DNA from: Granulicella sapmiensis
GTDB lineage: Bacteria; Acidobacteriota; Terriglobia; Terriglobales; Acidobacteriaceae
Assembly (NCBI GenBank): GCA_026225395.1
Contig: JAMFSR010000017.1
Location: 1 to 64,000 of the forward strand
Length of the DNA: 64,000 bases
Direction of reading: 5' to 3'
Part shown: piece by piece, positions 26,661-35,275 of the stretch
How the letters are laid out: each line of letters begins with the position of its first letter
How positions within the stretch are numbered: the first letter of the stretch is position 1
Program-made: the position numbers and the translations under genes
Notes under the pieces: model-generated
Told to the model about the DNA's origin: nothing
Seen by the model: the letters and a program-made list of their open reading frames with translations, nothing else
Database searches by the model: none

Positions 26661-27818
26661 CTACACTCTATTCAATACACCGCGCTTCAGCCGAAATCTC
26701 TCACCGCGCCACACCACCACATCGGAAGCATAGCTCCACGCCCAGAAGAATAGCCCGAAGCAATCGCGTAGCGGCAGTAGCCATATATCGCGCAACACTT
26801 GCCCATCACGCAGGATACCCACACCTACCGTCAACGCCATGCTCACCCGCACCAGCAGCGCAAGGCTTAGCAACGAAAAGCTCCACAGCGCGCCACCGCT
26901 CGCCAGCACGCAAGCCAGCGCCCACGGCAGAACATACGTCACGCCCAGCCCGATATATCCCATCCGCCGCGAATCCCTCGTCGACCGCGCCCACCGCAGC
27001 TGATGCTCACAGAACCCGCGCAGCGTATACGCCGGCACGGTCGTCGCCACAACCTCATGCACCAACTCCACACGATAGCCGACAGCCGCAAGCCGAGCAC
27101 CCAACTCATAGTCGTCCGCAAGCTGATCCACCAGCGCCTCAAACCCGCCAATCTTCGCCAGCGCGGTCTTCGTCGTAGCCAGCGTCGATCCCAACCCGAA
27201 CCGTATGCCGTTCTCAAGCTTCCGCGCCGTGAACACACCCGCCATAAAATCCGTTGAGATTCCCAGCGCCTCCAGCTTCGACCAAAGTGACTTGGCCGCG
27301 AGCCCGATGTAAGGCACTGTCACCAGCCCAACCGCTTCATCCGCAAAAGGCTCTATCACCTTTGTTAGGTACATCGGCGAGACAACAATGTCGCTGTCAT
27401 TCACCACCACATGCTCAAACCGGGCCTGCGGCAGCATCTGCGCCAGGCTCGCAACCTTGCCGTTTGCGCCCAGCACCAGGGGGCACTCCACCAGACGTAT
27501 GCTGATGTCCGGATGCTCCACCCGCAGCCTCGCAACATCGGCAACCGCCGCATCTTCCAGCGACCGCACCCCGAACAACAGCTCGATCTCACCCGCATAC
27601 TGCTGCCTGCAATGGCTCACGAAGCCCGCATACATTCGCGGGTCGACACCCTTCACCGGCTTCAGAATCGATACATCCGGAGCAAACCCGCTCGCCACGC
27701 GCTTCTTCGCATCACGCTCAAACGTCCGCGCGCCCGCTAACGCCATGACTCCATACGTAATGCCGCTCAGTGTAAGCAGCGCCGCAACAAACTCAACCGC
27801 GAGGGCCAGCGAATCCAT
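26661..27818 (-). CDS. hpnI: HpnI-like glycosyltransferase (hopanoid biosynthesis)
   Basis: A 385-residue GT21-type enzyme of the ceramide glucosyltransferase/HpnI group. It has an N-terminal membrane helix, SILKPVKGVDPRMYAGF (about 50-66), NDSDIVVSP (about 138-146, the donor/metal Asp motif), ADDYELGARL (about 230-239) and QLRWARSTR (about 268-276, the QxxRW motif), then three or four C-terminal membrane helices. HpnI adds an N-acetylglucosamine to bacteriohopanetetrol, a step towards composite hopanoids; that substrate is inferred from resemblance. No other hopanoid genes (shc, hpnK, hpnJ) are in this window, so the assignment within the family is probable rather than proven. Confidence 0.75.
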   Translation of the reverse strand: MDSLALAVEFVAALLTLSGITYGVMALAGARTFERDAKKRVASGFAPDVSILKPVKGVDPRMYAGFVSHCRQQYAGEIELLFGVRSLEDAAVADVARLRVEHPDISIRLVECPLVLGANGKVASLAQMLPQARFEHVVVNDSDIVVSPMYLTKVIEPFADEAVGLVTVPYIGLAAKSLWSKLEALGISTDFMAGVFTARKLENGIRFGLGSTLATTKTALAKIGGFEALVDQLADDYELGARLAAVGYRVELVHEVVATTVPAYTLRGFCEHQLRWARSTRDSRRMGYIGLGVTYVLPWALACVLASGGALWSFSLLSLALLVRVSMALTVGVGILRDGQVLRDIWLLPLRDCFGLFFWAWSYASDVVVWRGERFRLKRGVLNRV

Positions 27819-27840
27819 CTCTCCAGTGTAGCGAAGGGCG

Positions 27841-27880
27841 AGAGTGTAGAGTGTAGAGGATAGAGTGTAGAGAAAACGGG
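27841..27880. repeat. gene-end repeat family A, left arm
   Basis: Contains GAGTGTAGAGGATAGAGTGT and ends with AGAGAAAACGGG. It is an inverted copy of 28162-28203 on the other side of the four-helix-bundle gene, with a 4-base gap (CATA/GAG) in alignment. Confidence 0.75.
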
Positions 27881-27881
27881 A

Positions 27882-28145
27882 TTAACGCTGCTTCCTTGCA
27901 GCCCGTTTAGCGCGTAGCGTTACGAGCGATGCCTTCAGGATCTTCAACTCTTCGGAAGCAATCGCCTGCGCTTCCGCAATGTTGCTCGGAATCGAAACGG
28001 CAGCCCTTCTCAGTTGGTTCGTAAGGCCAAACCGCTCATCTGGAGGAAACCGCACCGTCAAAGAATAAACGACCTTCGCCAACTCCATACCCTTTTGCCA
28101 TGCAACCGAATTTCGATGCGACGAATTACCTTCAGCGGATGCCAT
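27882..28145 (-). CDS. four-helix-bundle protein (TIGR02436-like), C-terminus atypical
   Basis: An 87-residue basic helical protein. [19 protein letters not shown], the [15 protein letters not shown] core and following residues match the four-helix-bundle (S23/Avd-like) family first known from 23S rRNA intervening sequences. The family usually continues through two more helices to about 115-125 residues with a LETQL-type motif; here the chain turns into a short basic tail ([11 protein letters not shown]) and stops, so it is probably truncated or decayed. It is isolated between inverted copies of a repeat (27841-27880 and 28162-28203), which together look like one insertion unit. Function is unknown; related proteins bind nucleic acid or reverse transcriptase. 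Confidence 0.65.
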   Translation of the reverse strand: MASAEGNSSHRNSVAWQKGMELAKVVYSLTVRFPPDERFGLTNQLRRAAVSIPSNIAEAQAIASEELKILKASLVTLRAKRAARKQR

Positions 28146-28161
28146 TTCTCAGCGAAGCCCT

Positions 28162-28203
28162 CCGTTTTCTCTATGCTCTACACTCTATCCTCTACACTCT
28201 GCT
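28162..28203. repeat. gene-end repeat family A, right arm
   Basis: Reads CCGTTTTCTCTATGCTC, then two overlapping CTCTACACTCTATCC units and ends TCTGCTT, abutting the stop codon of the permease gene (28204). It is the reverse complement of 27841-27880 over about 35 bases. Confidence 0.75.
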
Positions 28204-29457
28204 TCATTCGTAGCGCAGCGCTTCAATCGGATTCAGGTTCGCTGCCTTCCAAGCCGGATAGATCCCGAAGATCAGCCCAATCCCGCACGAGCAGAGGAAC
28301 GCCACCGCGATCCAGATCAAACTCACCTGGCTGGAGATGATGAACGTCAGCGCCAGCGCAATGATCGACCCCAGCGCAATGCCAATCACGCCCCCCACTG
28401 CGCAGAGCACAATCGCTTCCACGGTGAACTGTAGCAGGATCGTGTTCTTCGTCGCGCCGATCGCCTTGCGCACGCCGATCTCGCGCGTTCGTTCCGTGAC
28501 GCTCACCAGCATCACATTCATCACACCCACGCCGCCTACCATCAGGCCCAGCGCGCTCAGGCCGAACATCAGCAGGAACAGGCTCCCAGTGATCTGGTTC
28601 CAGAGCTTCGTAATGGAGTCCGAGCTGAAGATCGCAAAATTATCCGGAAGCTCATTGCGCACCTTGCGCCGCCGCCGCAGCACTTCGCGAATCTCGTCGG
28701 TCACAAGCTCTTTGTTCTTTTGGTCGTCAAACTTCGCGCTGATCCAGTAATCGAGAATCTCCGGATGCAGCTTGTGGAACGTCGCCAGCGGAAAGTACGC
28801 ATAGCTGTCGTTCGGATTCTTTCCACCGCCGAAAGCCGTCTTCTGCTTCTCAAACACGCCGATCACCGTGAACGTTCTTCCGGCAATCACAACCTCTTTG
28901 CCGATCGGGTCGACGTTGTCGAACAGATCATGCTCAGTGTCATAGCCCAGCACCGTTACATCGGCCGCGCGGTCCTGGTCATCCTGGGTGAAGAAACGAC
29001 CGGACGAGATGACCTTGTCATATACCACCGCGTTCGAGGGTGTATCGCCTTCGAGCGAAACGTTGTCCGCCTTGCGCTGGCCAAACTTCGCCACCGTCGA
29101 TCCGGCGTTGAACTGGTAGTTCGTATATTGCAGCGACGCCGACGCCGCAACCACATGCGGCAGCTCCCCCAGCGCTGTCATATCGTCGTAGGTCATCTGC
29201 TTGCGAGCCAGCATCTCCGAGGTTGGCCTCACGCCGATGACTGGGAACCGAAACACCCAGAGCACATTGGTTCCGAACTGCGCCACCATGTTCGACACCG
29301 ACGAGTTCAGCCCGTTGATTACCGACGAAATCGTAATCACGCTCATCACGCCGATCACAATGCCCAGAATCGTCAACCCCGACCGCAGCTTATTGCCGCG
29401 CAAGGTATCGAGGGCCATCTTTACCGATTCACGTTGATCGCTTGCTCGCATCGCCAT
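28204..29457 (-). CDS. ABC transporter permease, MacB/FtsX type
   Basis: A 417-residue inner-membrane protein. The N-terminal helix (KLRSGLTILGIVIGVMSV) is followed by a large periplasmic MacB_PCD-type domain (about 45-285) and three C-terminal helices with the FtsX signature GVMNVMLVSVTERTREIGVRKAIGA (shown here by its ends GVMNV and RKAIGA). The start at 29457 (MAMRASDQ) begins 2 bp after the stop of the preceding permease, indicating coupled translation; the open frame further up overlaps that gene. Such proteins pair with an ATPase to export or release substrates from the periplasmic side. No ATPase gene is in this window. Confidence 0.85.
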   Translation of the reverse strand: MAMRASDQRESVKMALDTLRGNKLRSGLTILGIVIGVMSVITISSVINGLNSSVSNMVAQFGTNVLWVFRFPVIGVRPTSEMLARKQMTYDDMTALGELPHVVAASASLQYTNYQFNAGSTVAKFGQRKADNVSLEGDTPSNAVVYDKVISSGRFFTQDDQDRAADVTVLGYDTEHDLFDNVDPIGKEVVIAGRTFTVIGVFEKQKTAFGGGKNPNDSYAYFPLATFHKLHPEILDYWISAKFDDQKNKELVTDEIREVLRRRRKVRNELPDNFAIFSSDSITKLWNQITGSLFLLMFGLSALGLMVGGVGVMNVMLVSVTERTREIGVRKAIGATKNTILLQFTVEAIVLCAVGGVIGIALGSIIALALTFIISSQVSLIWIAVAFLCSCGIGLIFGIYPAWKAANLNPIEALRYE

Positions 29458-29459
29458 GG

Positions 29460-30686
29460 CTAGAACTCCGATCTCAACGCAACAATGGGATCCAGATCGG
29501 CAGCTTTTCTTGCCGGATACACACCGAAGAAAATGCCCACCGCAACCGCCACAAACAACCCCGCGAACACGCTCCATACCGCGACCGCGGCGGGGAACCC
29601 GGCGATAATAGCTACGCCCTTCGCCAGCACAACGCCCAGCACAACGCCAATGGCTCCACCAATCAACGCCATCGTGCTCGACTCCATCAGGAACTGTAGC
29701 AGCAGGTCGCCGCGCTTCGCGCCCAGAGCCTTGCGTACGCCGATCTCGCGGGTGCGCTCGGTTACGCTGACCAACATAATGTTCATGATCACGACACCGC
29801 CCACAACCAGCGTAATCGCCGCAATGCCAATCGCCACGGCGCCAATCATGCCTGTGATCTGGCCCAGCAGGCCGGCCAGCGTGCTGCTGGTCTCCAGCGT
29901 AAAGCTGTCATTCTCTCCGGGCCGGTCATGCCGCATCTCGCGCATGATCACGCGCGCCTGGTCGCTGGCCGTTTCCATCGCGACGGCGCCCGTACCGGCT
30001 TTCATATAGATCGTCACCGTTTTCGCAGTGCCATACGTCTTCTGGTACGCCGTCAGCGGCACCGCAACCCAGTTGTCCTGGCTCTGCCCCAGCGTCTTGC
30101 CCTGCTTTTCGCCGAGTCCGATGATCGTGTACGGCACGCCGTCAGCGCGGATCTCCTTGCCGATCGGGTCTTCGCCCTTCAGCAGGTTTTCTTCAATATC
30201 CGAGCCCACAATCGCCACGCGCGCCGCGTGATCTTCATCGGCTTGCGTCAGGCTGCGGCCTTCCACGATATCCAGGTTCTGCATCTCCGGCATCAGCGCC
30301 GTGTAGCCACGGATCTGCGTGTCCGTGCTCGACTGCGCGCCATAAACGATCTTGCCGGTTGTGCTCTGGAACGCTCCCACCTGCACACACGCCGCGCACT
30401 GCGACTGCACCGCGCGGTACTGCTCCAGCGTAATCACCTTGCGCTTCTGGTACTTCAGGTACTCCTGGTAGCTGCTGGTAAACGCCGGCTGCTGCGAGAT
30501 CGTGAAGACGTCCGCGCCCTGTTTGTTGATCTTCGTTGCGACGTACACATTCGCGCCGTTGACCAGCGTAACCACAGCGATCACCGAAGCCACGCCGATG
30601 ACCACGCCCAGCAGCGTCAGCACCGTGCGCAGCTTGTTCGCCCAGAGCGATTGCAGCGCTATCCGAAATCCTTCTTTGAACTCCAT
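29460..30686 (-). CDS. ABC transporter permease, MacB/FtsX type
   Basis: A 408-residue paralogue of the downstream permease: N-terminal helix with KLRTVLTLLGVVIGVASVIAV (first and last parts), a periplasmic domain of about 240 residues, then three C-terminal helices with IMLVSVTERTREIGVRKAL. It ends 2 bp before the next gene, so the two permeases are made together and may form a heterodimer. MacB itself carries its ATPase domain in the same chain; here both chains lack one, as in the LolCE or two-component FtsX exporters, so an ATPase encoded elsewhere is needed. Family firm, substrate unknown. Confidence 0.85.
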   Translation of the reverse strand: MEFKEGFRIALQSLWANKLRTVLTLLGVVIGVASVIAVVTLVNGANVYVATKINKQGADVFTISQQPAFTSSYQEYLKYQKRKVITLEQYRAVQSQCAACVQVGAFQSTTGKIVYGAQSSTDTQIRGYTALMPEMQNLDIVEGRSLTQADEDHAARVAIVGSDIEENLLKGEDPIGKEIRADGVPYTIIGLGEKQGKTLGQSQDNWVAVPLTAYQKTYGTAKTVTIYMKAGTGAVAMETASDQARVIMREMRHDRPGENDSFTLETSSTLAGLLGQITGMIGAVAIGIAAITLVVGGVVIMNIMLVSVTERTREIGVRKALGAKRGDLLLQFLMESSTMALIGGAIGVVLGVVLAKGVAIIAGFPAAVAVWSVFAGLFVAVAVGIFFGVYPARKAADLDPIVALRSEF

Positions 30687-30774
30687 GGTGGGACCGATCT
30701 CAAGTCTACCGCGCAGCAGCCAAACCTATCCGCAATCTTCTACGCAATTGCGCCTCCGCCAGTTCCGCCTTCTT

Positions 30775-30807
30775 CCCTAAAACCTGAAACCTAACCCCTA
30801 AAACCTG
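30775..30807. repeat. CCTAAAA/CCTGAAA repeat family B (copy)
   Basis: CCCTAAAACCTGAAACCTAA followed by CCCCTAAAACCTG, just upstream of rnpB. It is one of four copies in the window (others near 40123, 56245 and 62168). Confidence 0.6.
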
Positions 30808-30820
30808 TACTCTTGTACTT

Positions 30821-31296
30821 GTGCAGGCGGCTGGATGATCGCTGCCTCCGGCGGTTCGCCGTCCGGAGGGGGAGGAAAGTCCGAACTCCGCAGGGCAGTG
30901 TGCCGGATAACGTCCGGGGCTTACGCTTCAAGGCGTAAGTACGGCCAGTGCAACAGAAAGCAAACCGCCTCAGGCTGTTGGGCTTGTTCCGCAAGGAGCA
31001 AAACCCATGCACGCGGCCTGCGGTAAGGGTGAAAGGGTGGGGTAAGAGCCCACCGCACGGCTGGTAACAGTCGTGGCACGGTAAACCCCACACGGAGCAA
31101 GACCAAATAGGCAGGGAGATTTCGTTCCTCTTCGGACGAAATCACGCAGCGGCCCGCTGCGGTAAGGTTGAAGAGCATCACGCGCCGCGCAAGCGACGGA
31201 CCGGAACCTGCGGGTAGGTTGCTTGAGCCATGTCGTAAGGCATGGCCTAGAGGAATGATCGTCTAAAACAAAATTCGGCTTACGGGCCGCCTGCAC
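30821..31296 (+). ncRNA. rnpB: RNase P RNA, bacterial class A
   Basis: Catalytic RNA of ribonuclease P, which removes 5' leaders of pre-tRNAs. The ends are set by a perfect 10-bp P1 helix, GTGCAGGCGG (30821-30830) with CCGCCTGCAC (31287-31296). The conserved P4/CR-I segment GAGGAAAGTCCG is at 30872-30883, AGACCAAATAGG at 31100-31111 and TAGAGGAATGATCGTC around 31248-31263. Other paired regions (for example TTACGCTTCAAGGCGTAA near 30920) and the length of 476 nt fit the class A (ancestral) type. Several open frames over this region are spurious. It lies on the + strand between the minus-strand permease operon and the minus-strand SDR gene. Confidence 0.95.
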
Positions 31297-31328
31297 AAAT
31301 TTTGTTAGCAGTAAGAAATACGGGCGCT

Positions 31329-31359
31329 CCGGGTCCCCGATTCCTGGACCCGGATTTTT
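31329..31359 (+). terminator. intrinsic terminator downstream of rnpB
   Basis: Stem CCGGGTCC / GGACCCGG (31329-31336 with 31346-31353), 9-nt loop, then A and TTTTT. It is 33 nt after the RNase P RNA end and 5 nt before the stop codon of the convergent SDR gene. Confidence 0.8.
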
Positions 31360-31363
31360 ACCG

Positions 31364-32089
31364 TCACACCAAACTGGCGCCGCCGTCCACAACGACCGTC
31401 TGCCCCGTGCTGTTGGCCTGCATCATCAGGTAGAGATAGGTCTGCGCCACGTCTTCCGCCTCGCCAATCCGACCTGCCGGAACCTGCTTCGCGGTCGCCT
31501 CAAAGAACCCGTCGCGATCCTTCTCGGACATCGTGTTCCATAACCCTGTGCGCACCACACCGGGCGAAACGCAGTTCACGCGCAGCGGCGCCAGGTCGAG
31601 CGCCAGCGAGCGCGTCAGCCCTTCCATCATCGCGGCGATGCTCGCCACAATCGGAATACCCTTTACCGGCCGGCGTCCGTAAATTCCAGTCGTCATCGTG
31701 ATCGATCCACCCTCGCGCAAATGCGGCGTGGCATACTTCACGGCCGCCAGCAACGACCAGAAGCGAAGCTCAAATGCGTTGCGCGCAGCCTTCAGATCGG
31801 TCGAGGCAAGATCGCTCACGTGCAGCGAATCAGCCGCCGTGTAAACCAGATGATCGAACGCTCCGAGCTTCTCAAAGAACGCCGCAATCGCCGTTTCATC
31901 CTTCAGGTCAAGCGTCGTTCCTGTAGTCTTGCCGCCAAGTTCCGCAACGGCTTTCCGCACTTTCTCCGCACTGCTTGAGGCGACCACGACCTCCGCGCCA
32001 AGCTCAGCCGCCTGCCGCGAAACCTCTAGCCCAATCCCCGAAGATCCGCCCAGCACCACAACCTTCTTGCCCTTCAAATCCTTGCTCAT
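31364..32089 (-). CDS. SDR-fold protein lacking the usual YxxxK
   Basis: A 241-residue Rossmann-fold protein. The cofactor motif GGSSGIG (about 15-21), a V/TAADSL segment in place of NNAG, and the C-terminal SPGVVRTGLW mark a short-chain dehydrogenase/reductase. In the active-site helix, however, the expected Tyr-x3-Lys is absent: TTGIYGRRPVKGIPIVASIAAMM occupies that stretch (about 158-180), with a Tyr-Gly-Arg-Arg but no correctly placed Lys. A subgroup of SDRs with this RRP..G sequence exists, so it may still bind NAD(P)(H), but classical catalysis is doubtful. It is divergent from a LysR-type gene, which probably regulates it. Confidence 0.8.
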   Translation of the reverse strand: MSKDLKGKKVVVLGGSSGIGLEVSRQAAELGAEVVVASSSAEKVRKAVAELGGKTTGTTLDLKDETAIAAFFEKLGAFDHLVYTAADSLHVSDLASTDLKAARNAFELRFWSLLAAVKYATPHLREGGSITMTTGIYGRRPVKGIPIVASIAAMMEGLTRSLALDLAPLRVNCVSPGVVRTGLWNTMSEKDRDGFFEATAKQVPAGRIGEAEDVAQTYLYLMMQANSTGQTVVVDGGASLV

Positions 32090-32150
32090 AACGCCTCCCT
32101 ATCCGCCGCTTTTTCTGCTGGCGACACTCAATCTGATGAGCGCTCGCCGC

Positions 32151-32165
32151 ATGCGTTCCATGCAT
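32151..32165. promoter_or_regulatory. candidate LysR-type T-N11-A box
   Basis: ATGCGTTCCATGCAT is an inverted repeat (ATGC / GCAT) with T-N11-A spacing, the form bound by LysR-type regulators. It lies in the 77-bp divergent space, immediately before the regulator's start codon. Confidence 0.4.
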
Positions 32166-32166
32166 A

Positions 32167-33108
32167 ATGGTCATAGCCTCTATGCGTCTAGAGAAACTTC
32201 GCCAGGCCGACCTCAACCTGCTGATCACCTTTGCGGTCATCGCGGAAGAAAGAAGCGTCACCGCCGCAGCGGAGCGCCTCTTGCTCTCGCAACCGGCGGT
32301 CAGCCGCGCACTCCAGCGTGCCCGCAGCATGTTCTCGGACGATCTCCTCATTCGCTCCGTCAACGGATTTGAACCCACACCGCGCGGCCGCAAGGTCCTT
32401 CAGCAGTTGGAAACACTGCTGCCCTCCCTGGAGGCGCTTATCTCGCCCAGCGTCTTCGATCCCCGCCGCGAGCCCAGCCACTTTCGCATCTCCGGCCCGG
32501 ACAATGTCTGCGCCGTGCTCCTGCCACGCCTCTGCCGGCGCTATCCGTCCACGCGTTACAAAGTCGCCTTCGAGTTCCTCCCCTGGCAGCCCACTGCGCC
32601 TGAGATGCTCGAGCACGGCCATCTCGACGTCTTCTTCTCCGTCAGCGACGTCCTGCACCCGTCCCACTTCCAGGCCGAAACCCTCTACCGCGAAGACTGG
32701 ATCTGCGCCGTCGCCCGCGAAAACCTCATCGGCGATCGCCTCACGCTTATCCGGTACCTCGCCGCCGACCATCTTGTCATCGCCACGCTCCCCGGGGTTC
32801 AGTCCATACCTGACAAGCAGTTGGCCGCGCTCGGCCACAAGCGCCGCTCGTCGGTGCGCATGCCGTACTTCGCCGCCGCGCTGCAATGCCTGCCCGGCAC
32901 AGCAATGGTCCTCACACTTACCAGCGGCATGCTGGGCATGGTGGAGCGCGACCCCAACCTGCGGTTGGTCAAAGCGCCCAAAGAGCTCAGGCGCTTTCAC
33001 TTCAATATGGTGTGGCACCCGCGCCTGAACGCCGATCCCCGCCACGCCTGGCTCCGCGAAGCCATTCGCCGCTCAGCCTCGGAACTCTCGTCCAAAACCA
33101 CTTCATAG
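32167..33108 (+). CDS. LysR-family transcriptional regulator
   Basis: A 313-residue regulator. The winged helix-turn-helix (about 8-65) has DLNLLITFAVIAEERSVTAAAE and SQPAVSRALQR; the NodD/PA-like arrangement continues with PSHFRISGPDN at the start of the substrate-binding domain (about 95-300). Either ATG 32167 or ATG 32182 (MRLEKLRQ) could be the start. Divergent orientation with the SDR gene and a T-N11-A inverted repeat in the shared space suggest that it controls itself and the SDR gene. The inducer is unknown. Confidence 0.9.
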   Translation: MVIASMRLEKLRQADLNLLITFAVIAEERSVTAAAERLLLSQPAVSRALQRARSMFSDDLLIRSVNGFEPTPRGRKVLQQLETLLPSLEALISPSVFDPRREPSHFRISGPDNVCAVLLPRLCRRYPSTRYKVAFEFLPWQPTAPEMLEHGHLDVFFSVSDVLHPSHFQAETLYREDWICAVARENLIGDRLTLIRYLAADHLVIATLPGVQSIPDKQLAALGHKRRSSVRMPYFAAALQCLPGTAMVLTLTSGMLGMVERDPNLRLVKAPKELRRFHFNMVWHPRLNADPRHAWLREAIRRSASELSSKTTS

Positions 33109-33195
33109 GATCAAGTTCAGCCGTATTTCGGCGGGAATGCTGTGGAAATTATCGTAAAATCCGAAGTACAAGTTCCCCCACAGGTCTCCGTCTTC

Positions 33196-35178
33196 ATGCG
33201 CAACCTTGCTGTTCTTCTTCCATCTCTGTGTCTTGCAGCGGCGCTTACCGGCTGCGGCATGGGTGCCATCAACATCGAAAGCGTCACGTCCCAGGAGCAC
33301 GCCGGCCTTCAGGGCAATGTCCACGGTGGCCAGCAACCCATCAGCGGCGCCACCATCCAGCTTTACACGGTCGGCAGCACGGGCAATGGATCGGCGGCGC
33401 ACGCGATGATCTCCGTCCCGGTTCTCAGCGGACCGGACGGCACCTTCACGCTCTCGCCCGGCAACGTTCCGCTCTATACCTGCGCCAACCCGACGGACCA
33501 GGTCTACATCGTCGCGTCCGGCGGAAACCCCGGCCTCACGCCCTCCACCATCTATAACAACGCGGCCGTGATGATGACCGCCCTCGGCGACTGCGGCAGC
33601 CTCACGACAAGCACCTTCATCACTATCAATGAAGTCACCACCGTCGCCGCGGCCTGGGCGCTGGCCCCCTTCGCGACTTCCGCCACCAATATCGGCGCCA
33701 GTGCCACCAACGCCACGGACCTCGCCGGCGCAAGCGATGCGAACGGCCTTCCCACGAACTCCCGCGGCCTCCCCCACGCCATGCTGGACGCACAACTCCT
33801 GGTCAACAACACCACCGGCATGGCCGCCACACTGCCCGCCAATCTTGCAGTAGAACCCGGCAAGCTCTACGCCCTGGCTGACATTCTTTCCACCTGCGTA
33901 AACTCCGATGGTGGCTCAGCCTGCACGCCGCTGTTCGCCGCCGCCACTCCTCCCAGCGGTGTCGTGCCAGCGGACATCTTCACGGCAGCGCTCGATATCG
34001 TCAAGAACCCTGGCTACAACCCTTCCGGCGTGTTCGCCGTCTTGCCCGGAACACCGCCGTTCGCCACCGTCCTTACCGCGAGCCCCAACGACTGGACCCT
34101 CTCTCTTTCGGTCACCGGCGGCGGCATCAGCAGCCCGGCCGGTCTCGATATCGACCGCTACGGCAATGTCTGGGTCGCAGACTACACCGGCGCCCTCAGC
34201 GAGTTCTCACCCCAGGGCGCCGCATTGAGCCCGGCTTCCGGCTACGGCGTCGGCTACCTCGTAGAGTCCTACGGGCTTGCCATCGATACCAAGGGTAATG
34301 TCTGGGTCTCGAACGAGCAGTCTTCGCCCAACGCCGCCGGAAGCGTCTCGAAGTTCAACGGCTCGGGCTCGGGTTCGCCCGGAACCGTCGTGATGAATGG
34401 CAGCTACACGAACTTCTACGACGCCTCGCTCGACTTTCCCGACGCACTCTCGGCTGCTCCCAACGGAGACATCCTGATTGCCAACAGCAGCGGCAACGGC
34501 GCCACGGCTTATACTGTAGCCGGTGCCGTCGTTTCGCCCACCGGCCTGGGCGCCGCCGATGCTTCCTCGATTACAGCTCTTGCTACCGATAGCAGCAACG
34601 GCGTCTGGCTCGCCAACAGCGAAGGCAACACTGTAACGCACGTTGCCTCCAACGGCACCATCATCGGCAACGTATCCTGTTGCGACGGTGCCAACGGCAT
34701 CGCGACCGACTCCAACAACAACGCCTGGATCGCGAACTACTACGGCAACTCCTTCAGCATCGTGTCTTCGTCCAACACCGCGAGCCCCGGCGATGCGATC
34801 GTCCAAAACGGAAGCCCTCTGCTCGGCACAAACCCCAGCACATCCACAACCTACCTCAGCGGTCCCGCAGGCGTCGCGGTCGATGCCGGACAGAATGTCT
34901 GGATCGCAAACTACCGCGGGCAGTCGATCTCGAACCTTGCGGGCATCAACCACTCCACCTCAACCACCCTCGGTGCCATGTTGTCCCCGGCCGCCGGCTA
35001 TGGCTACCCGAGCGGCGACCCCAATGACCCAGCCATCTTCGCCCTGCCTGACCAGATCGTCGCAGACGCAAGCGGCAACGTCTGGGTCTCAGACCCCGGC
35101 AAGAACAAGCTGGTCATGTTCTTCGGCATAGCAACACCCACCAGGATGCCCGTAATGCCAACGCCTGTAGCGCCCTAA
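33196..35178 (+). CDS. NHL/streptogramin-lyase-like beta-propeller lipoprotein
   Basis: A 660-residue lipoprotein: the leader from ATG 33196 ends AALTGC, a lipobox. Residues about 30-100 form an Ig-like domain (GLQGNVHGGQQPISGATIQ, a carboxypeptidase-regulatory-like pattern). Residues about 310-650 contain at least six repeats of the type PAGLDIDRYGNVWVAD, LAIDTKGNVWVSN, GIATDSNNNAWIAN, GVAVDAGQNVWIAN and IVADASGNVWVSD, each a blade of an NHL-type propeller. Such surface propellers bind ligands or polysaccharides; many in Acidobacteria are uncharacterised. The longer frame from 33142 (GTG) lacks support. A family A repeat starts at the base after the stop codon. Confidence 0.85.
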   Translation: MRNLAVLLPSLCLAAALTGCGMGAINIESVTSQEHAGLQGNVHGGQQPISGATIQLYTVGSTGNGSAAHAMISVPVLSGPDGTFTLSPGNVPLYTCANPTDQVYIVASGGNPGLTPSTIYNNAAVMMTALGDCGSLTTSTFITINEVTTVAAAWALAPFATSATNIGASATNATDLAGASDANGLPTNSRGLPHAMLDAQLLVNNTTGMAATLPANLAVEPGKLYALADILSTCVNSDGGSACTPLFAAATPPSGVVPADIFTAALDIVKNPGYNPSGVFAVLPGTPPFATVLTASPNDWTLSLSVTGGGISSPAGLDIDRYGNVWVADYTGALSEFSPQGAALSPASGYGVGYLVESYGLAIDTKGNVWVSNEQSSPNAAGSVSKFNGSGSGSPGTVVMNGSYTNFYDASLDFPDALSAAPNGDILIANSSGNGATAYTVAGAVVSPTGLGAADASSITALATDSSNGVWLANSEGNTVTHVASNGTIIGNVSCCDGANGIATDSNNNAWIANYYGNSFSIVSSSNTASPGDAIVQNGSPLLGTNPSTSTTYLSGPAGVAVDAGQNVWIANYRGQSISNLAGINHSTSTTLGAMLSPAAGYGYPSGDPNDPAIFALPDQIVADASGNVWVSDPGKNKLVMFFGIATPTRMPVMPTPVAP

Positions 35179-35199
35179 AGCAGAGGATAGAGTGTAGAG
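35179..35199. repeat. gene-end repeat family A, left arm of palindrome
   Basis: AGCAGAGGATAGAGTGTAGA plus one G, beginning at the first base after the stop codon of the NHL gene. It pairs with 35241-35275; AAGGCG / CGCCTT inside extends the hairpin. Confidence 0.75.
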
Positions 35200-35240
35200 A
35201 AAACAAAGGCGTCACACCCAATCCAGCAACGAAGCGCCTT

Positions 35241-35275
35241 CTCTATCCTCTACACTCTATCCTCTACACTCTGCT
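35241..35275. repeat. gene-end repeat family A, right arm of palindrome
   Basis: Two overlapping CTATCCTCTACACT units ending CTGCT, abutting the stop codon of the molybdopterin enzyme gene. Together with 35179-35199 it forms a hairpin that separates two convergent genes and may terminate both transcripts. Confidence 0.75.

Noticed and set aside
30821-31392. Protein-coding frames over 30.8-31.4 kb
   Set aside because: The region is the RNase P RNA with all conserved elements; the frames are coincidental.
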